DNA of 64,000 bases from JACMQX01 sp044225675 (lineage in GTDB: Bacteria; Pseudomonadota; Gammaproteobacteria; Burkholderiales; Burkholderiaceae_C): NCBI GenBank assembly GCA_044225675.1, contig JBGAIH010000002.1, positions 62,001 through 126,000 on the forward strand. Direction: 5' to 3'. The notes under the pieces are model-generated. The model had not been told where the DNA came from. It searched no databases and saw only the letters and a program-made list of their open reading frames with translations. This document shows, piece by piece, positions 43,867 through 52,233 of the stretch. The translations under genes were made by a program, and so were the position numbers. Numbering within the stretch: the first letter of the stretch is position 1; every line of letters starts with the position of its first letter.

Positions 43867-45009
43867 ATGCGTCGCTATTGGCTGATCTTCTCCCAGGCTG
43901 TCACCGTCGTGCTGGCGGCTTATTTCGTGGTGGCCACGCTGCAGCCCCAGTGGCTGGGCAAGCGCTCGCCCGGCGGCGTCATCGACACGGTCCCGCTGGT
44001 CCAGGCCCCCGCCGGATCGGCGCCGCCGGCGGGCAGCTTCCGGGCTGCGGCGCAGAAGGCGTCGGCCGCCGTGGTCAGCGTCAGCACGAGCAAGGCCGCT
44101 TCGCGCAATCCCCAGAGCGAGGATCCGTGGTTCCGGTTCTTCTTTGGCGATCAGGGCCAGCAGGCCCAGACAGGCCTGGGCAGCGGGGTGATCGTGAGCA
44201 GCAGCGGCTACATCCTCACGAACAACCACGTGGTCGAAGGCGCCGACGACATCGAGGTCATTCTCAACGACAGCCGCCGCGCGCGGGCCAAGGTCATCGG
44301 CACCGATCCGGACACCGACCTGGCCATCCTGAAGATCGAACTCGACCGCCTCCCCGTGATCGTCCTGGGCAACTCCGACGCGCTGCAGGTGGGCGACCAG
44401 GTCCTGGCCATCGGCAACCCGTTCGGCGTCGGCCAGACGGTCACGAGCGGGATCGTCAGCGCGCTCGGCCGCAACCAGCTGGGCATCAACACCTTCGAAA
44501 ACTTCATCCAGACCGACGCGGCCATCAATCCCGGCAACTCCGGCGGTGCCCTGGTGGACACCAACGGCAATCTGCTGGGGATCAATACCGCCATCTACTC
44601 GCGCTCGGGCGGCAGCATGGGAATCGGCTTCGCCATCCCGGTGTCGACGGCGCGCCTGGTGCTGGAAGGCATCGTGAAGGATGGACAGGTCACGCGCGGC
44701 TGGATCGGCGTCGAGCCGGCCGAACTGTCACCCGAGCTGGCGGAGACCTTCGGCGTGAAGACCACCGAAGGCGTCATCATCACCGGCGTGCTGCAGAACG
44801 GTCCGGCCGCCCAGGCCGGAATCAAGCCCGGGGACGTGATCGTCAAGGTGCTGGACAAGCCCGTTGGCAATGTCGCCGAGCTGCTTTCGGCTGTCGCGGC
44901 TCTCAAGCCCGGCGCGCCGGCGCGCTTCGGGCTGCTGCGCCGCGATGCCCGGGTGGAAGTCGATGTCACGCCGGGCGTCCGGCCCCGGCCGAACCGGGTG
45001 CGGCGCTGA
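43867..45009 (+). CDS. HtrA-family serine protease with one PDZ domain (DegS/AlgW-like)
   Basis: 380 residues. One N-terminal membrane segment (YWLIFSQAVTVVLAAYFVVATL), then the trypsin-like protease with catalytic His in LTNNHVVEGAD, Asp in DTDLAILKI and Ser in NPGNSGGAL, and one PDZ domain (about 280-365). The membrane anchor and single PDZ match DegS/AlgW, periplasmic proteases that cut anti-sigma factors; a general DegQ-like role is the alternative. It lacks a rseA/rseB neighbour. The start MRRYWLIFSQ is at 43867. Convergent with tatC. Confidence 0.9.
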   Translation: MRRYWLIFSQAVTVVLAAYFVVATLQPQWLGKRSPGGVIDTVPLVQAPAGSAPPAGSFRAAAQKASAAVVSVSTSKAASRNPQSEDPWFRFFFGDQGQQAQTGLGSGVIVSSSGYILTNNHVVEGADDIEVILNDSRRARAKVIGTDPDTDLAILKIELDRLPVIVLGNSDALQVGDQVLAIGNPFGVGQTVTSGIVSALGRNQLGINTFENFIQTDAAINPGNSGGALVDTNGNLLGINTAIYSRSGGSMGIGFAIPVSTARLVLEGIVKDGQVTRGWIGVEPAELSPELAETFGVKTTEGVIITGVLQNGPAAQAGIKPGDVIVKVLDKPVGNVAELLSAVAALKPGAPARFGLLRRDARVEVDVTPGVRPRPNRVRR

Positions 45010-45021
45010 CGGCAAGGAACG

Positions 45022-45813
45022 TCAGGAGCCGGCGGTTTCGCCGTCCGGCGCCGTGGTGGCCTTGACGAATGCCTGGGCGCAGAGGATGCCCACCTCGTAC
45101 AGGCCGCCGACGACCGCCAGCAGGATCAGCATCGAGCCGGCATCGGGCGGCGTGACCAGGGCCGTCGCCACCGCTGCACAGACCCAGAAATAGCCGCGGT
45201 ACTCCCGCAGCTGCGCCGTGGTGACGACGCCCATGCGCACCAGCAGCACGACGGCCACCGGCACCTCGAACGCCAGCCCGAACGCCAGGAACATGCCGAG
45301 CACGAAGCTCAGGTACTCCTCGATATCCGGCGCGGCAGTGATCGACTTGGGCGCAAAGCTCTGGATGAAGGCAAACACCTTGCCAAAGACGAAGTAGTAG
45401 CAGAAGCCGACGCCGATGAAAAACAGCAGCGTGCTCGAGATCACGAGCGGCAGCACCAGCCGCTTTTCGTGCGAGTAGAGGCCGGGCGCCACGAAGGCCC
45501 ACAGCTGGTAGAGCACCACCGGCAGCGCCACCAGGAACGAGGTCATGAAAAGAATCTTGATCGGCACCACGAAGGGCGAGACCACATTGGTGGCGATCAG
45601 GGTGGCGCCCTTGGGAAGCGTCGCAATCAGCGGCGCGGCAAGAAAGTCATAGAGGGCCGCAGGCCCGGGCCAGATCACGCCCAGCACCAGCGCCACGACA
45701 CCGATGGCCAGCACGGCCTTGATCATGCGGTCGCGCAGCTCCACCAGGTGGGCCACGAAGGGCTGCTCCGTGCCGGCGAGTTCGTCTTCCGGGGATTTGG
45801 GGGCGTCGGACAT
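45022..45813 (-). CDS. tatC: Tat translocase subunit TatC
   Basis: 263 residues with six membrane helices. FVAHLVELRDRMIKAV at the N-terminus is the TatC signature that binds twin-arginine signals, and VLGMFLAFGLAFEVPV is also conserved. It exports folded proteins with TatA and TatB. Its ATG overlaps the tatB stop (TGATG). A Rieske protein and a transglycosylase with twin-arginine-like starts in this window are possible clients (inference). Confidence 0.96.
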   Translation of the reverse strand: MSDAPKSPEDELAGTEQPFVAHLVELRDRMIKAVLAIGVVALVLGVIWPGPAALYDFLAAPLIATLPKGATLIATNVVSPFVVPIKILFMTSFLVALPVVLYQLWAFVAPGLYSHEKRLVLPLVISSTLLFFIGVGFCYYFVFGKVFAFIQSFAPKSITAAPDIEEYLSFVLGMFLAFGLAFEVPVAVVLLVRMGVVTTAQLREYRGYFWVCAAVATALVTPPDAGSMLILLAVVGGLYEVGILCAQAFVKATTAPDGETAGS

Positions 45814-46274
45814 CAATTGAACTTGTGCGGACGGAAACGGGCCACCCGCGCGGCGCCTGACAGCGCCTTGGTGCGGACCCCGGCACGCGCCTTGTACCAC
45901 TGGGGCGTGGCCCCCTGCTTGAGCCGCCAGTTCTTGCGCGGATGCTTGTATTCCGGGTAAGCCGGCGGCGGCTCCACCAGGGGCGTTGAAGCCTCGCCGG
46001 TGGTTTCGGCCCACTGCTTCTCGAAGTCGCTCGCACTGGTCTGGATGGAGCTCTCGACGTCGCGGGCTGCCGTCTCGACCGTTTCCTTCATCTTGCGAAG
46101 CTCATCGAGCTCCATGGATCGGTTGACTTCGGCCTTCACGTCGGCAACGTAGCGCTGCGCCTTGCCGAGCAAGGTGCCCACCGTGCGCGCCACGCGCGGC
46201 AGCTTCTCCGGGCCGATGACGACCAGAGCCACCGCGCCGATCAGCGCGATCTTGGTGATGCCGATGTCGATCAC
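45813..46274 (-). CDS. tatB: Tat translocase subunit TatB
   Basis: 153 residues. N-terminal helix MIDIGITKIALIGAVALVVIGPEKLPRVART contains the conserved Glu-Pro region of TatB (GPEKLP), followed by an amphipathic helix and a charged, proline-containing tail. Between tatA and tatC: seven bases after tatA, overlapping tatC by one. Confidence 0.95.
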   Translation of the reverse strand: MIDIGITKIALIGAVALVVIGPEKLPRVARTVGTLLGKAQRYVADVKAEVNRSMELDELRKMKETVETAARDVESSIQTSASDFEKQWAETTGEASTPLVEPPPAYPEYKHPRKNWRLKQGATPQWYKARAGVRTKALSGAARVARFRPHKFN

Positions 46275-46281
46275 GAACCGC

Positions 46282-46527
46282 TCAGCTCTTCTGGCGCGCT
46301 TCCACGTCGATGGTGGCCTTGTCGGCTGCGGCGTTGTTGACCTGAGCCGGAGCCGGCGTCACCGCCGGCTTGTCGTCCGCCGAAGCGGTGCCGTCCTTCA
46401 TGCCATCCTTGAACCCCTTGACGGCGCCGCCCAGGTCCGAGCCGATGTTCTTGAGCTTCTTGGTGCCGAAGACCATCACGACGATCAGCAGCACGATGAG
46501 CCAGTGCCAGATTGAAAAGGAACCCAT
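46282..46527 (-). CDS. tatA: Tat translocase subunit TatA
   Basis: 81 residues: one membrane helix (IWHWLIVLLIVVMVFGTKKL) and the amphipathic helix LKNIGSDLGGAVKGFKDGMKD. The FGTKKL hinge is typical. It oligomerises to form the transport path. The start MGSFSIWHWL at 46527 is the family start. The 132-base gap to the HIT gene upstream may hold a promoter that I could not place. Confidence 0.96.
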   Translation of the reverse strand: MGSFSIWHWLIVLLIVVMVFGTKKLKNIGSDLGGAVKGFKDGMKDGTASADDKPAVTPAPAQVNNAAADKATIDVEARQKS

Positions 46528-46659
46528 GAAAAATCTCCTGGTGTAAACGGTGGCGGCGCCGGCGAGAAACAGGTCCGGCAATCCCGCGACCGAGTCTGAA
46601 GCCGATTTTAGTGTCAGGGCGTCAAACACCCCATGAAAAGCGGATAACCCCGCCAGCCC

Positions 46660-47019
46660 TCATCCCTTTGCCCAAGGTCGCGGGCCGCCGATCACGTGGA
46701 TGTGCAGGTGATGCACCTCCTGATGGCCTTGCGCGCCCGTGTTGATGATCACCCGGAATCCCCCCTCGGGATAGGGCTCGCAGCCTTCCTGCGCGGCCAG
46801 GGTGGGAATCAGGGTCATCATCTTGCCCATCAGCGCGGCATGGCCCGTGTCGACCTGGGCCATGGAAGGAATGTGCTGCTTGGGAATGACCAGGAAATGG
46901 ACAGGCGCCCAGGGATTGATGTCGTGGAATGCAAGAATGTCTTCGTCTTCGTAGACCTTGCGCGAAGGAATCTTGCCTTCGACGATCTTGCAGAAAATGC
47001 AGGAGGGATCGGTCGTCAT
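46660..47019 (-). CDS. Histidine-triad (HIT) nucleotide-binding protein
   Basis: 119 residues. The triad HLHIHVIGG is present, with CIFCKIVEGKIPSRKVYEDED at the N-terminus, matching the HinT type (purine nucleoside phosphoramidase). Placement between hisE and tatA is common in betaproteobacteria. Confidence 0.93.
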   Translation of the reverse strand: MTTDPSCIFCKIVEGKIPSRKVYEDEDILAFHDINPWAPVHFLVIPKQHIPSMAQVDTGHAALMGKMMTLIPTLAAQEGCEPYPEGGFRVIINTGAQGHQEVHHLHIHVIGGPRPWAKG

Positions 47020-47052
47020 GCGTCGGATGGGATGAAGCGGATGCCTGGCGGG

Positions 47053-47409
47053 TCAGGCCGGCCGATTGTCGTTGAAACGCAGCCAGCCGCGGATGCAGCG
47101 GTACAGGTACCACAGGCCGACGATGCCCCAGGCGACCGCCCCCGGGAAGAGGAACAGCAGCCACAGGGGCGAGGTCACCACCAGCCACAGAATGGTCCAC
47201 CAGAAGGTGGAAATCATGTAGTTGTGGTGGCTCAGGTACAGCACGTCGGCCTCGTCGGCCCGCTTGATGTAGTTCACGATCAGGGCAATGACGGCCAGCG
47301 TGCCCATGCTCGCCCAGGCGATGGTGTGCAGCCCGTAGAGCACATGCATGACCGTGCGGTCATTCGCGGTCTTGGGCGCCTCGAAGGCCTGATAGTCGGT
47401 TTCGCTCAT
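47053..47409 (-). CDS. Small membrane protein, DUF4870-like
   Basis: 118 residues with three probable membrane helices (about 20-45, 65-85, 85-105). The soluble N-terminal segment MSETDYQAFEAPKTANDRTV is short. It resembles DUF4870-type proteins, without known function. Its ATG overlaps the hisE stop by four bases (47406-47409). Confidence 0.75.
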   Translation of the reverse strand: MSETDYQAFEAPKTANDRTVMHVLYGLHTIAWASMGTLAVIALIVNYIKRADEADVLYLSHHNYMISTFWWTILWLVVTSPLWLLFLFPGAVAWGIVGLWYLYRCIRGWLRFNDNRPA

Positions 47410-47774
47410 TCACCACTTCCTTCGCGTTGCTGCGCCTTGCGCAGCGCCTTTTCCTCGATGCCGCTCGTGCCTTCGCGGCGTGCCAGTTCGGCCAGGACGT
47501 CGGCCGGCCGCAGGCCGAAATGGGCCAACGCCACCATGGTGTGAAACCACAGGTCGGCCACCTCGTTCACGATCTTGCGCCGGTCGCCGCCATGGTCGGC
47601 GTCCTTGGCCGCCATGACCACTTCGGTCGCTTCTTCGCCGATCTTCTTCAGAAAGGCATCCGGCCCCTTGGACAGAAGGCGGGCGATGTAGCTGGCAGCC
47701 GGATCACCTCCTCGGTCGGGGCGGCGGCTTTCAATGACGTCGGCAAGGCGCTCGAGAGAGTCTTCGGAGGGCAT
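47406..47774 (-). CDS. hisE: Phosphoribosyl-ATP pyrophosphatase
   Basis: 122 residues. The MazG-like fold with KKIGEEATEVVMAAKD and VADLWFHTMVALAHFGLRP identifies HisE, step two of histidine synthesis. It is a separate gene, not fused to hisI as in E. coli. Seven bases follow hisI. Confidence 0.95.
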   Translation of the reverse strand: MPSEDSLERLADVIESRRPDRGGDPAASYIARLLSKGPDAFLKKIGEEATEVVMAAKDADHGGDRRKIVNEVADLWFHTMVALAHFGLRPADVLAELARREGTSGIEEKALRKAQQREGSGE

Positions 47775-47781
47775 GCAAGTC

Positions 47782-48195
47782 CTAGTTGTAGATGGAGCCG
47801 GGATCCTTGAGGACCGGCTCCGTCACCTGCCAGCCGCCGTCCGCCGGCCCGCCGGTCCGGCCGTCGCGATAGAGCTGGAAGAAGCAGCTGTGACGGCCGG
47901 TATGGCAGGCGATGCCGGGCTCGTGGCCGAGCTGGGTGACCTTGAGCAGCAGGACGTCGTTGTCGCAGTCCATGCGGATCTCGTGCACCTGCTGCACGTG
48001 GCCCGACTCCTCGCCCTTGAACCACAGCTTGCCGCGCGAGCGGCTGTAGTAGACGGCCCGGCCGAGTTCCGCAGTCTTCTGCAGGGCCTCGCGATTCATC
48101 CACGCGAACATCAGCACGTCGTTGCTGCCGACCTCCTGCGCGATCACCGGAATCAGGCCGTCCCGGTCCCATTTCAACTCATCAAGCCAACTCAT
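47782..48195 (-). CDS. hisI: Phosphoribosyl-AMP cyclohydrolase
   Basis: 137 residues. Key motifs are AVYYSRSRGKLWFKGEESGH, EIRMDCDNDVLLLKV and GIACHTGRHSCFFQ with the metal-binding cysteines. It opens the purine ring, step three of the pathway. The start MSWLDELKWDRDG is at 48195, 29 bases after hisF. Confidence 0.95.
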   Translation of the reverse strand: MSWLDELKWDRDGLIPVIAQEVGSNDVLMFAWMNREALQKTAELGRAVYYSRSRGKLWFKGEESGHVQQVHEIRMDCDNDVLLLKVTQLGHEPGIACHTGRHSCFFQLYRDGRTGGPADGGWQVTEPVLKDPGSIYN

Positions 48196-48224
48196 GCTGC
48201 GTATTGTCGGCCATAACCCGGGCC

Positions 48225-48983
48225 TCAGAGGCGTACGGGAATTCCGCGCTCGCGCATCCGCGCCTTGGCCTGCCCAACGGTGTACTCGCCGTAGTGGAAG
48301 ATGCTGGCGGCCAGCACGGCATCGGCGCCGCCCTGCTGGATGCCATCGGCCAGGTGATCCAGATTGCCGACGCCGCCGGAGGCGATCACCGGCACATCCA
48401 CCGCGTCGGTCACGGCGCGCGTGAGCGCCAGATCGAATCCGGACTTGGTGCCATCGCGGTCCATGCTGGTCAGCAGGATCTCCCCGGCGCCAGCCTCGGC
48501 CATCTGGCGCGCCCAGGCCACGGCGTCGAGTCCGGTGTTCTTGCGGCCGCCGTGCGTGTAGACGTCCCAGCCACCCTGGCCATTGCGCTTGGCGTCGATC
48601 GCCACGACGATGCACTGGGCGCCGTACTTCGCCGAAGCGTCGCGGATCACCTGGGGATTGGCCACGGCGGCCGAGTTGAAGCTGGTCTTGTCGGCGCCCG
48701 CATTGAGCAGCCTGCGAACGTCTTCCACGGTCCGCACGCCACCGCCGACGGTCAGCGGAATGAACACCTGGGACGCCACGGCCTCGATCATGTGCAGGAT
48801 CAGGTCCCGGCCGTCGCTGGTGGCGGTGATGTCCAGAAAGGTCAGCTCGTCTGCGCCCTGCTCGTTGTAGCGTGCGGCGATTTCGACCGGATCGCCCGCA
48901 TCGCGCAGTTCGACGAAGTTGACGCCCTTGACCACGCGGCCACCGGTGACGTCGAGGCAGGGAATGATGCGTTTGGCGAGCAC
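48225..48983 (-). CDS. hisF: Imidazole glycerol phosphate synthase, cyclase subunit
   Basis: 252 residues, beta/alpha barrel. MLAKRIIPCLDVTGGRVVKGVNF holds the catalytic Asp; the second catalytic Asp lies in LLTSMDRDGTKSG. It works with HisH to make imidazole glycerol phosphate and AICAR. 18 bases after hisA. Confidence 0.96.
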   Translation of the reverse strand: MLAKRIIPCLDVTGGRVVKGVNFVELRDAGDPVEIAARYNEQGADELTFLDITATSDGRDLILHMIEAVASQVFIPLTVGGGVRTVEDVRRLLNAGADKTSFNSAAVANPQVIRDASAKYGAQCIVVAIDAKRNGQGGWDVYTHGGRKNTGLDAVAWARQMAEAGAGEILLTSMDRDGTKSGFDLALTRAVTDAVDVPVIASGGVGNLDHLADGIQQGGADAVLAASIFHYGEYTVGQAKARMRERGIPVRL

Positions 48984-49001
48984 GGGCGGCGGCGATCCGG
49001 C

Positions 49002-49742
49002 TCAGCCAGCGAGTTCGTCGGCCCGGGCCTGGGCCTGGGCAAAATCCAGGTCGCCGGAGTAGATGGCGCGCCCGCAGATCACGCCCTCGATGCCCTCGTC
49101 TTCCACGGCGCAGAGCTTTTCGATGTCGGCCATGCCGGCGAGCCCGCCGGATGCGATGACCGGAATGGTCAGGGCCTGCGCCAGCTTGACGGTGGCTTCG
49201 ACGTTGATGCCCGACAGCATGCCGTCGCGCCCGATGTCGGTATAGATGATGGACTCGACGCCCCAGTCCTCGAACTTGCGCGCCAGATCGACGACCTCGT
49301 GGCCCGTCAGCTTGCTCCAGCCGTCCGTGGCCACCTTGCCGTCCTTGGCGTCCAGACCCACGATGATGTGCCCGCCGAAGGCCGTGCAGGCATCCTTGAG
49401 AAAGCCGGGGTTCTTGACCGCTGCGGTGCCGATGATGACGTAGCGCAGGCCGCCGTCGATGTATTTTTCGATCGTGTCCAGATCGCGGATGCCGCCTCCG
49501 AGCTGCACCGGGATGTCGTCTCCGACCGCGCGGAGGATCGACTTGATGGCGGAGAAATTCTGCGGCTTGCCGGCAAACGCGCCATTGAGATCGACGAGAT
49601 GCAGCCTGCGGGCGCCCTTGTCGAGCCAGGACTGCGCCATGGCAGCGGGATCCTCGCTGAACACGGTGGATTGGTCCATGTCGCCCTGCTTGAGGCGAAC
49701 GCAATGGCCATCTTTCAGGTCGATCGCAGGAATGAGAAGCAT
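49002..49742 (-). CDS. hisA: ProFAR isomerase
   Basis: 246 residues, barrel enzyme related to HisF. MLLIPAIDLKDGHCVRLKQGD holds the catalytic Asp, and YTDIGRDGMLSG the second. The ATG at 49742 fits the family; the frame runs 20 codons further without support. 47 bases after hisH. Confidence 0.96.
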   Translation of the reverse strand: MLLIPAIDLKDGHCVRLKQGDMDQSTVFSEDPAAMAQSWLDKGARRLHLVDLNGAFAGKPQNFSAIKSILRAVGDDIPVQLGGGIRDLDTIEKYIDGGLRYVIIGTAAVKNPGFLKDACTAFGGHIIVGLDAKDGKVATDGWSKLTGHEVVDLARKFEDWGVESIIYTDIGRDGMLSGINVEATVKLAQALTIPVIASGGLAGMADIEKLCAVEDEGIEGVICGRAIYSGDLDFAQAQARADELAG

Positions 49743-49789
49743 GGTGCCAACGGCAGATGGTCGAAAGAAAGTCGGGCGAGGCAGAAGCG

Positions 49790-50434
49790 TCAGGGAGCCC
49801 ATTGCAGAAAATTGCGGTACAGGGCCAGGCCGTGCGCCGCGCTCTTCTCCGGGTGAAACTGGGTCGCGAAAATATTATCGCGCGCCACTGCGGCGGTAAA
49901 GCGCCCGCCATAGTCGGCTTCGCCCACGCTGTGGCGTGCATCTGACGGTCGGGCGTAGAAGCTGTGGACGAAATAGAAATAGCTCGCGTCGGGGATGCCC
50001 GACCACAGCGCATGGGGCCGCGCCTGCACCACCTGGTTCCATCCCATCTGCGGCACCTTGAAGCGGCTGCCATCGGGCTGAAGCCGTCCGGCCAGCTCGA
50101 AGCGCACCACTTCGCCACCGAACAGCCCGAGTCCGTCGGTCGGGCCCTCGCTGCTGCGATCCAGCAGCATCTGCATGCCCACGCAAACGCCGAACAGGGG
50201 CTTGGCGGCGGCGGCCTCCAGCACCGAGTCGCGCAGGCCGGATTCGGCCAGCTCCCGCATGCAGTCCGGCATGGCACCCTGGCCCGGCAACACCACGCGT
50301 TCGGCGGCGCGCACTTCCTCGGGCCGCGAGGTGACGATCACCTCGAAGCCGCTGCCCTGGGCCGCAGCCTGCACCGCCTGCGACACCGAGCGCAGGTTGC
50401 CCATTCCGTAGTCGACGACGGCAACCGTTTTCAG
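49790..50434 (-). CDS. hisH: Imidazole glycerol phosphate synthase, glutaminase subunit; apparent CTG start
   Basis: 214 residues if translation starts at CTG 50434-50432. The glutaminase triad is intact: Cys in LFGVCVGMQML, His and Glu in FATQFHPEKS. The family N-terminal strand KTVAVVDYGMGNLRSV is encoded, but no ATG, GTG or TTG precedes it in frame. The first ATG (50404) would delete that strand. The CTG is followed directly by AAA-ACG, as in family starts of the MKTV type, and overlaps the hisB stop as CTGA, where ATGA would be usual. Either CTG is used as the start or the strain carries a start-codon mutation. Confidence 0.88.
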   Translation of the reverse strand: MKTVAVVDYGMGNLRSVSQAVQAAAQGSGFEVIVTSRPEEVRAAERVVLPGQGAMPDCMRELAESGLRDSVLEAAAAKPLFGVCVGMQMLLDRSSEGPTDGLGLFGGEVVRFELAGRLQPDGSRFKVPQMGWNQVVQARPHALWSGIPDASYFYFVHSFYARPSDARHSVGEADYGGRFTAAVARDNIFATQFHPEKSAAHGLALYRNFLQWAP

Positions 50435-51027
50435 AGCGAGCCCTTCGTGGACGGAATCGTGCCTGCGGCACGCGGATCGAGTTCCAGGGCGGCACGCAAG
50501 GCCCGGGCGAACGCCTTGAAGACCGTCTCGGCCTGATGGTGCGCGTTTTCTCCGCGCAGATTGTCGATGTGCAGGGTGACGAATGCGTGGTTCACGAAGC
50601 CCTGAAAGAACTCGTGGGCCAGCTGGCTGTCGAACGTGCCGATCATGCCGCTCTTGAAGGGGACGTTCATGACCAGTCCCGGCCGGCCCGAGAAGTCGAT
50701 CACGACACGGCTCAAGGCCTCGTCCAGAGGCACATAGGCGTGGCCGTAGCGACGAATGCCCTTCTTGTCGCCGACGGCCTTCGCCACGGCCTGGCCGATC
50801 GTGATGCCGACGTCTTCGACGGTATGGTGCCCGTCGATGTGCAGGTCACCCTGCGCCTCGACCTCCAGGTCGATCAGGCCATGCCGCGCGATCTGGTCGA
50901 GCATGTGGTCGAAGAAACCGATGCCGGTGGAAAGGCGTGCAGCCCCCGTGCCGTCCAGATTGACGCGCACGCGAATCTGCGTCTCGGCGGTGTTGCGGCT
51001 GACTTCGGCGATGCGGGGTGTGGTCAT
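50431..51027 (-). CDS. hisB: Imidazoleglycerol-phosphate dehydratase
   Basis: 198 residues, the monofunctional form without the phosphatase domain. Metal-binding motifs GFFDHMLDQIARHGL, DGHHTVEDVGI and FQGFVNHAFVTLH are present. Overlaps hisC by four bases upstream and hisH by four downstream. Confidence 0.96.
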   Translation of the reverse strand: MTTPRIAEVSRNTAETQIRVRVNLDGTGAARLSTGIGFFDHMLDQIARHGLIDLEVEAQGDLHIDGHHTVEDVGITIGQAVAKAVGDKKGIRRYGHAYVPLDEALSRVVIDFSGRPGLVMNVPFKSGMIGTFDSQLAHEFFQGFVNHAFVTLHIDNLRGENAHHQAETVFKAFARALRAALELDPRAAGTIPSTKGSL

Positions 51028-52133
51028 AGGGAGGCCTGGAGAGCAGCCAGCATGAGCCTGTTTTCGTCGGGTGTACCGACCGTCAGGCGCAGGCAGTTGG
51101 CCAGCAAGGGATGCATTTTAGAAACGTTTTTGACCAGGACCCTGCGTGCCTTCATGCCTTCGAAGGCCTTTTGCGCGTCGGGCACCCGCACCAGGATCAT
51201 GTTGGCCTCGGAGGGGAAGATCGTCACGCCGTCCAGGGCGCCCATGGCCTGCATCAGCCAGGCGCGCTGCTCGCGCAGTTCCGCCGCCTGGGCCGCGAAC
51301 ACCTGCGCGTGATCGATGGCAAACAGGGTGGCTTCGGCATTGAGCGCACTGATGTTGTACGGCGGGCGAACCTTGTCGATCTCGGCGACCAGGGCCCTGG
51401 GACCGATCAGGTAGCCCATGCGCACACCCGCCAGGCCGAACTTGGAGAGCGTGCGCATCAGCAGCACGTTGGGGTGCTGCGTGAGGCGGCCGATGAAGCT
51501 GCGGCTAGAAAAGGGCTGGTAGGCCTCGTCGATCACCACCAGGCCGGGCGCTGCGTCGATGACGGCCAGGACGTCGGCATCGTCCAGCAGGTTGGCTGTG
51601 GGATTGTTCGGATAGGCCAGGTAGATCAAAGCCGGCTGATGGGCACGGATCGCCTCCAGCATGGCCGGCATGTCCAGTTGGAACTGCGGCGTCATGGGCA
51701 CGCCCACGAAGTTCAGGCCCTGCTGGCGCGCCGCCATCTCGTAGAACACGAAGCTCGGCATCGGCGCCATCACCGTGGCGCCAGGCAGGGCCAGCACCAT
51801 GCTCAGCATCGTGATCAGTTCGTCCGAACCGTTGCCCAGCAGGATGTCGCACCCTTCGGGCATGCCGGCATACCGTGCGATGGCCTGGCGGACGTCTGCC
51901 ACGCAGGTCGTCGGGTAACGGTTGATGGCGACGGCGCCGAGCCGGCGCCCCAGTTCCGCTTGCAGTTCGACAGACAGGCGGTAGGGATTTTCCATCGCGT
52001 CCAGCTTCACCATGCCGGTGGCGTCCTGGATCGCATAGCCGGCAATGGACTGAATGTCCTGCCGGATGAATCGTTGAACCAGATCGGGAGCGGTGGCAGG
52101 CGAGGCGGGAGACACTGAGGCGACGGCGGTCAT
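51024..52133 (-). CDS. hisC: Histidinol-phosphate aminotransferase
   Basis: 369 residues, class I/II PLP enzyme. NENPY-like start (DAMENPYRLSVEL), GNGSDELI, and the Schiff-base Lys in RTLSKFGLAGVRMGYLIG. The ATG at 52133 has CAGGG upstream; a TTG six codons earlier is the only alternative. 100 bases separate it from the upstream CotH-kinase lipoprotein gene; in most relatives hisD would be there. Confidence 0.95.
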   Translation of the reverse strand: MTAVASVSPASPATAPDLVQRFIRQDIQSIAGYAIQDATGMVKLDAMENPYRLSVELQAELGRRLGAVAINRYPTTCVADVRQAIARYAGMPEGCDILLGNGSDELITMLSMVLALPGATVMAPMPSFVFYEMAARQQGLNFVGVPMTPQFQLDMPAMLEAIRAHQPALIYLAYPNNPTANLLDDADVLAVIDAAPGLVVIDEAYQPFSSRSFIGRLTQHPNVLLMRTLSKFGLAGVRMGYLIGPRALVAEIDKVRPPYNISALNAEATLFAIDHAQVFAAQAAELREQRAWLMQAMGALDGVTIFPSEANMILVRVPDAQKAFEGMKARRVLVKNVSKMHPLLANCLRLTVGTPDENRLMLAALQASL

Positions 52134-52233
52134 GCCCTGATTGTCCCGCAATTCGCGAACCGGCTGGCTTGGCGTGCCACGAAGCCCGCAGCGGCACGCA
52201 GCGGGCCGAACCGGCCATCCACCGCCTTTCGGC

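Noticed and set aside
50402..50404. ATG of GMGNL as the hisH start
   Set aside because: It would remove the conserved first beta-strand of the glutaminase fold, so the upstream CTG is preferred.
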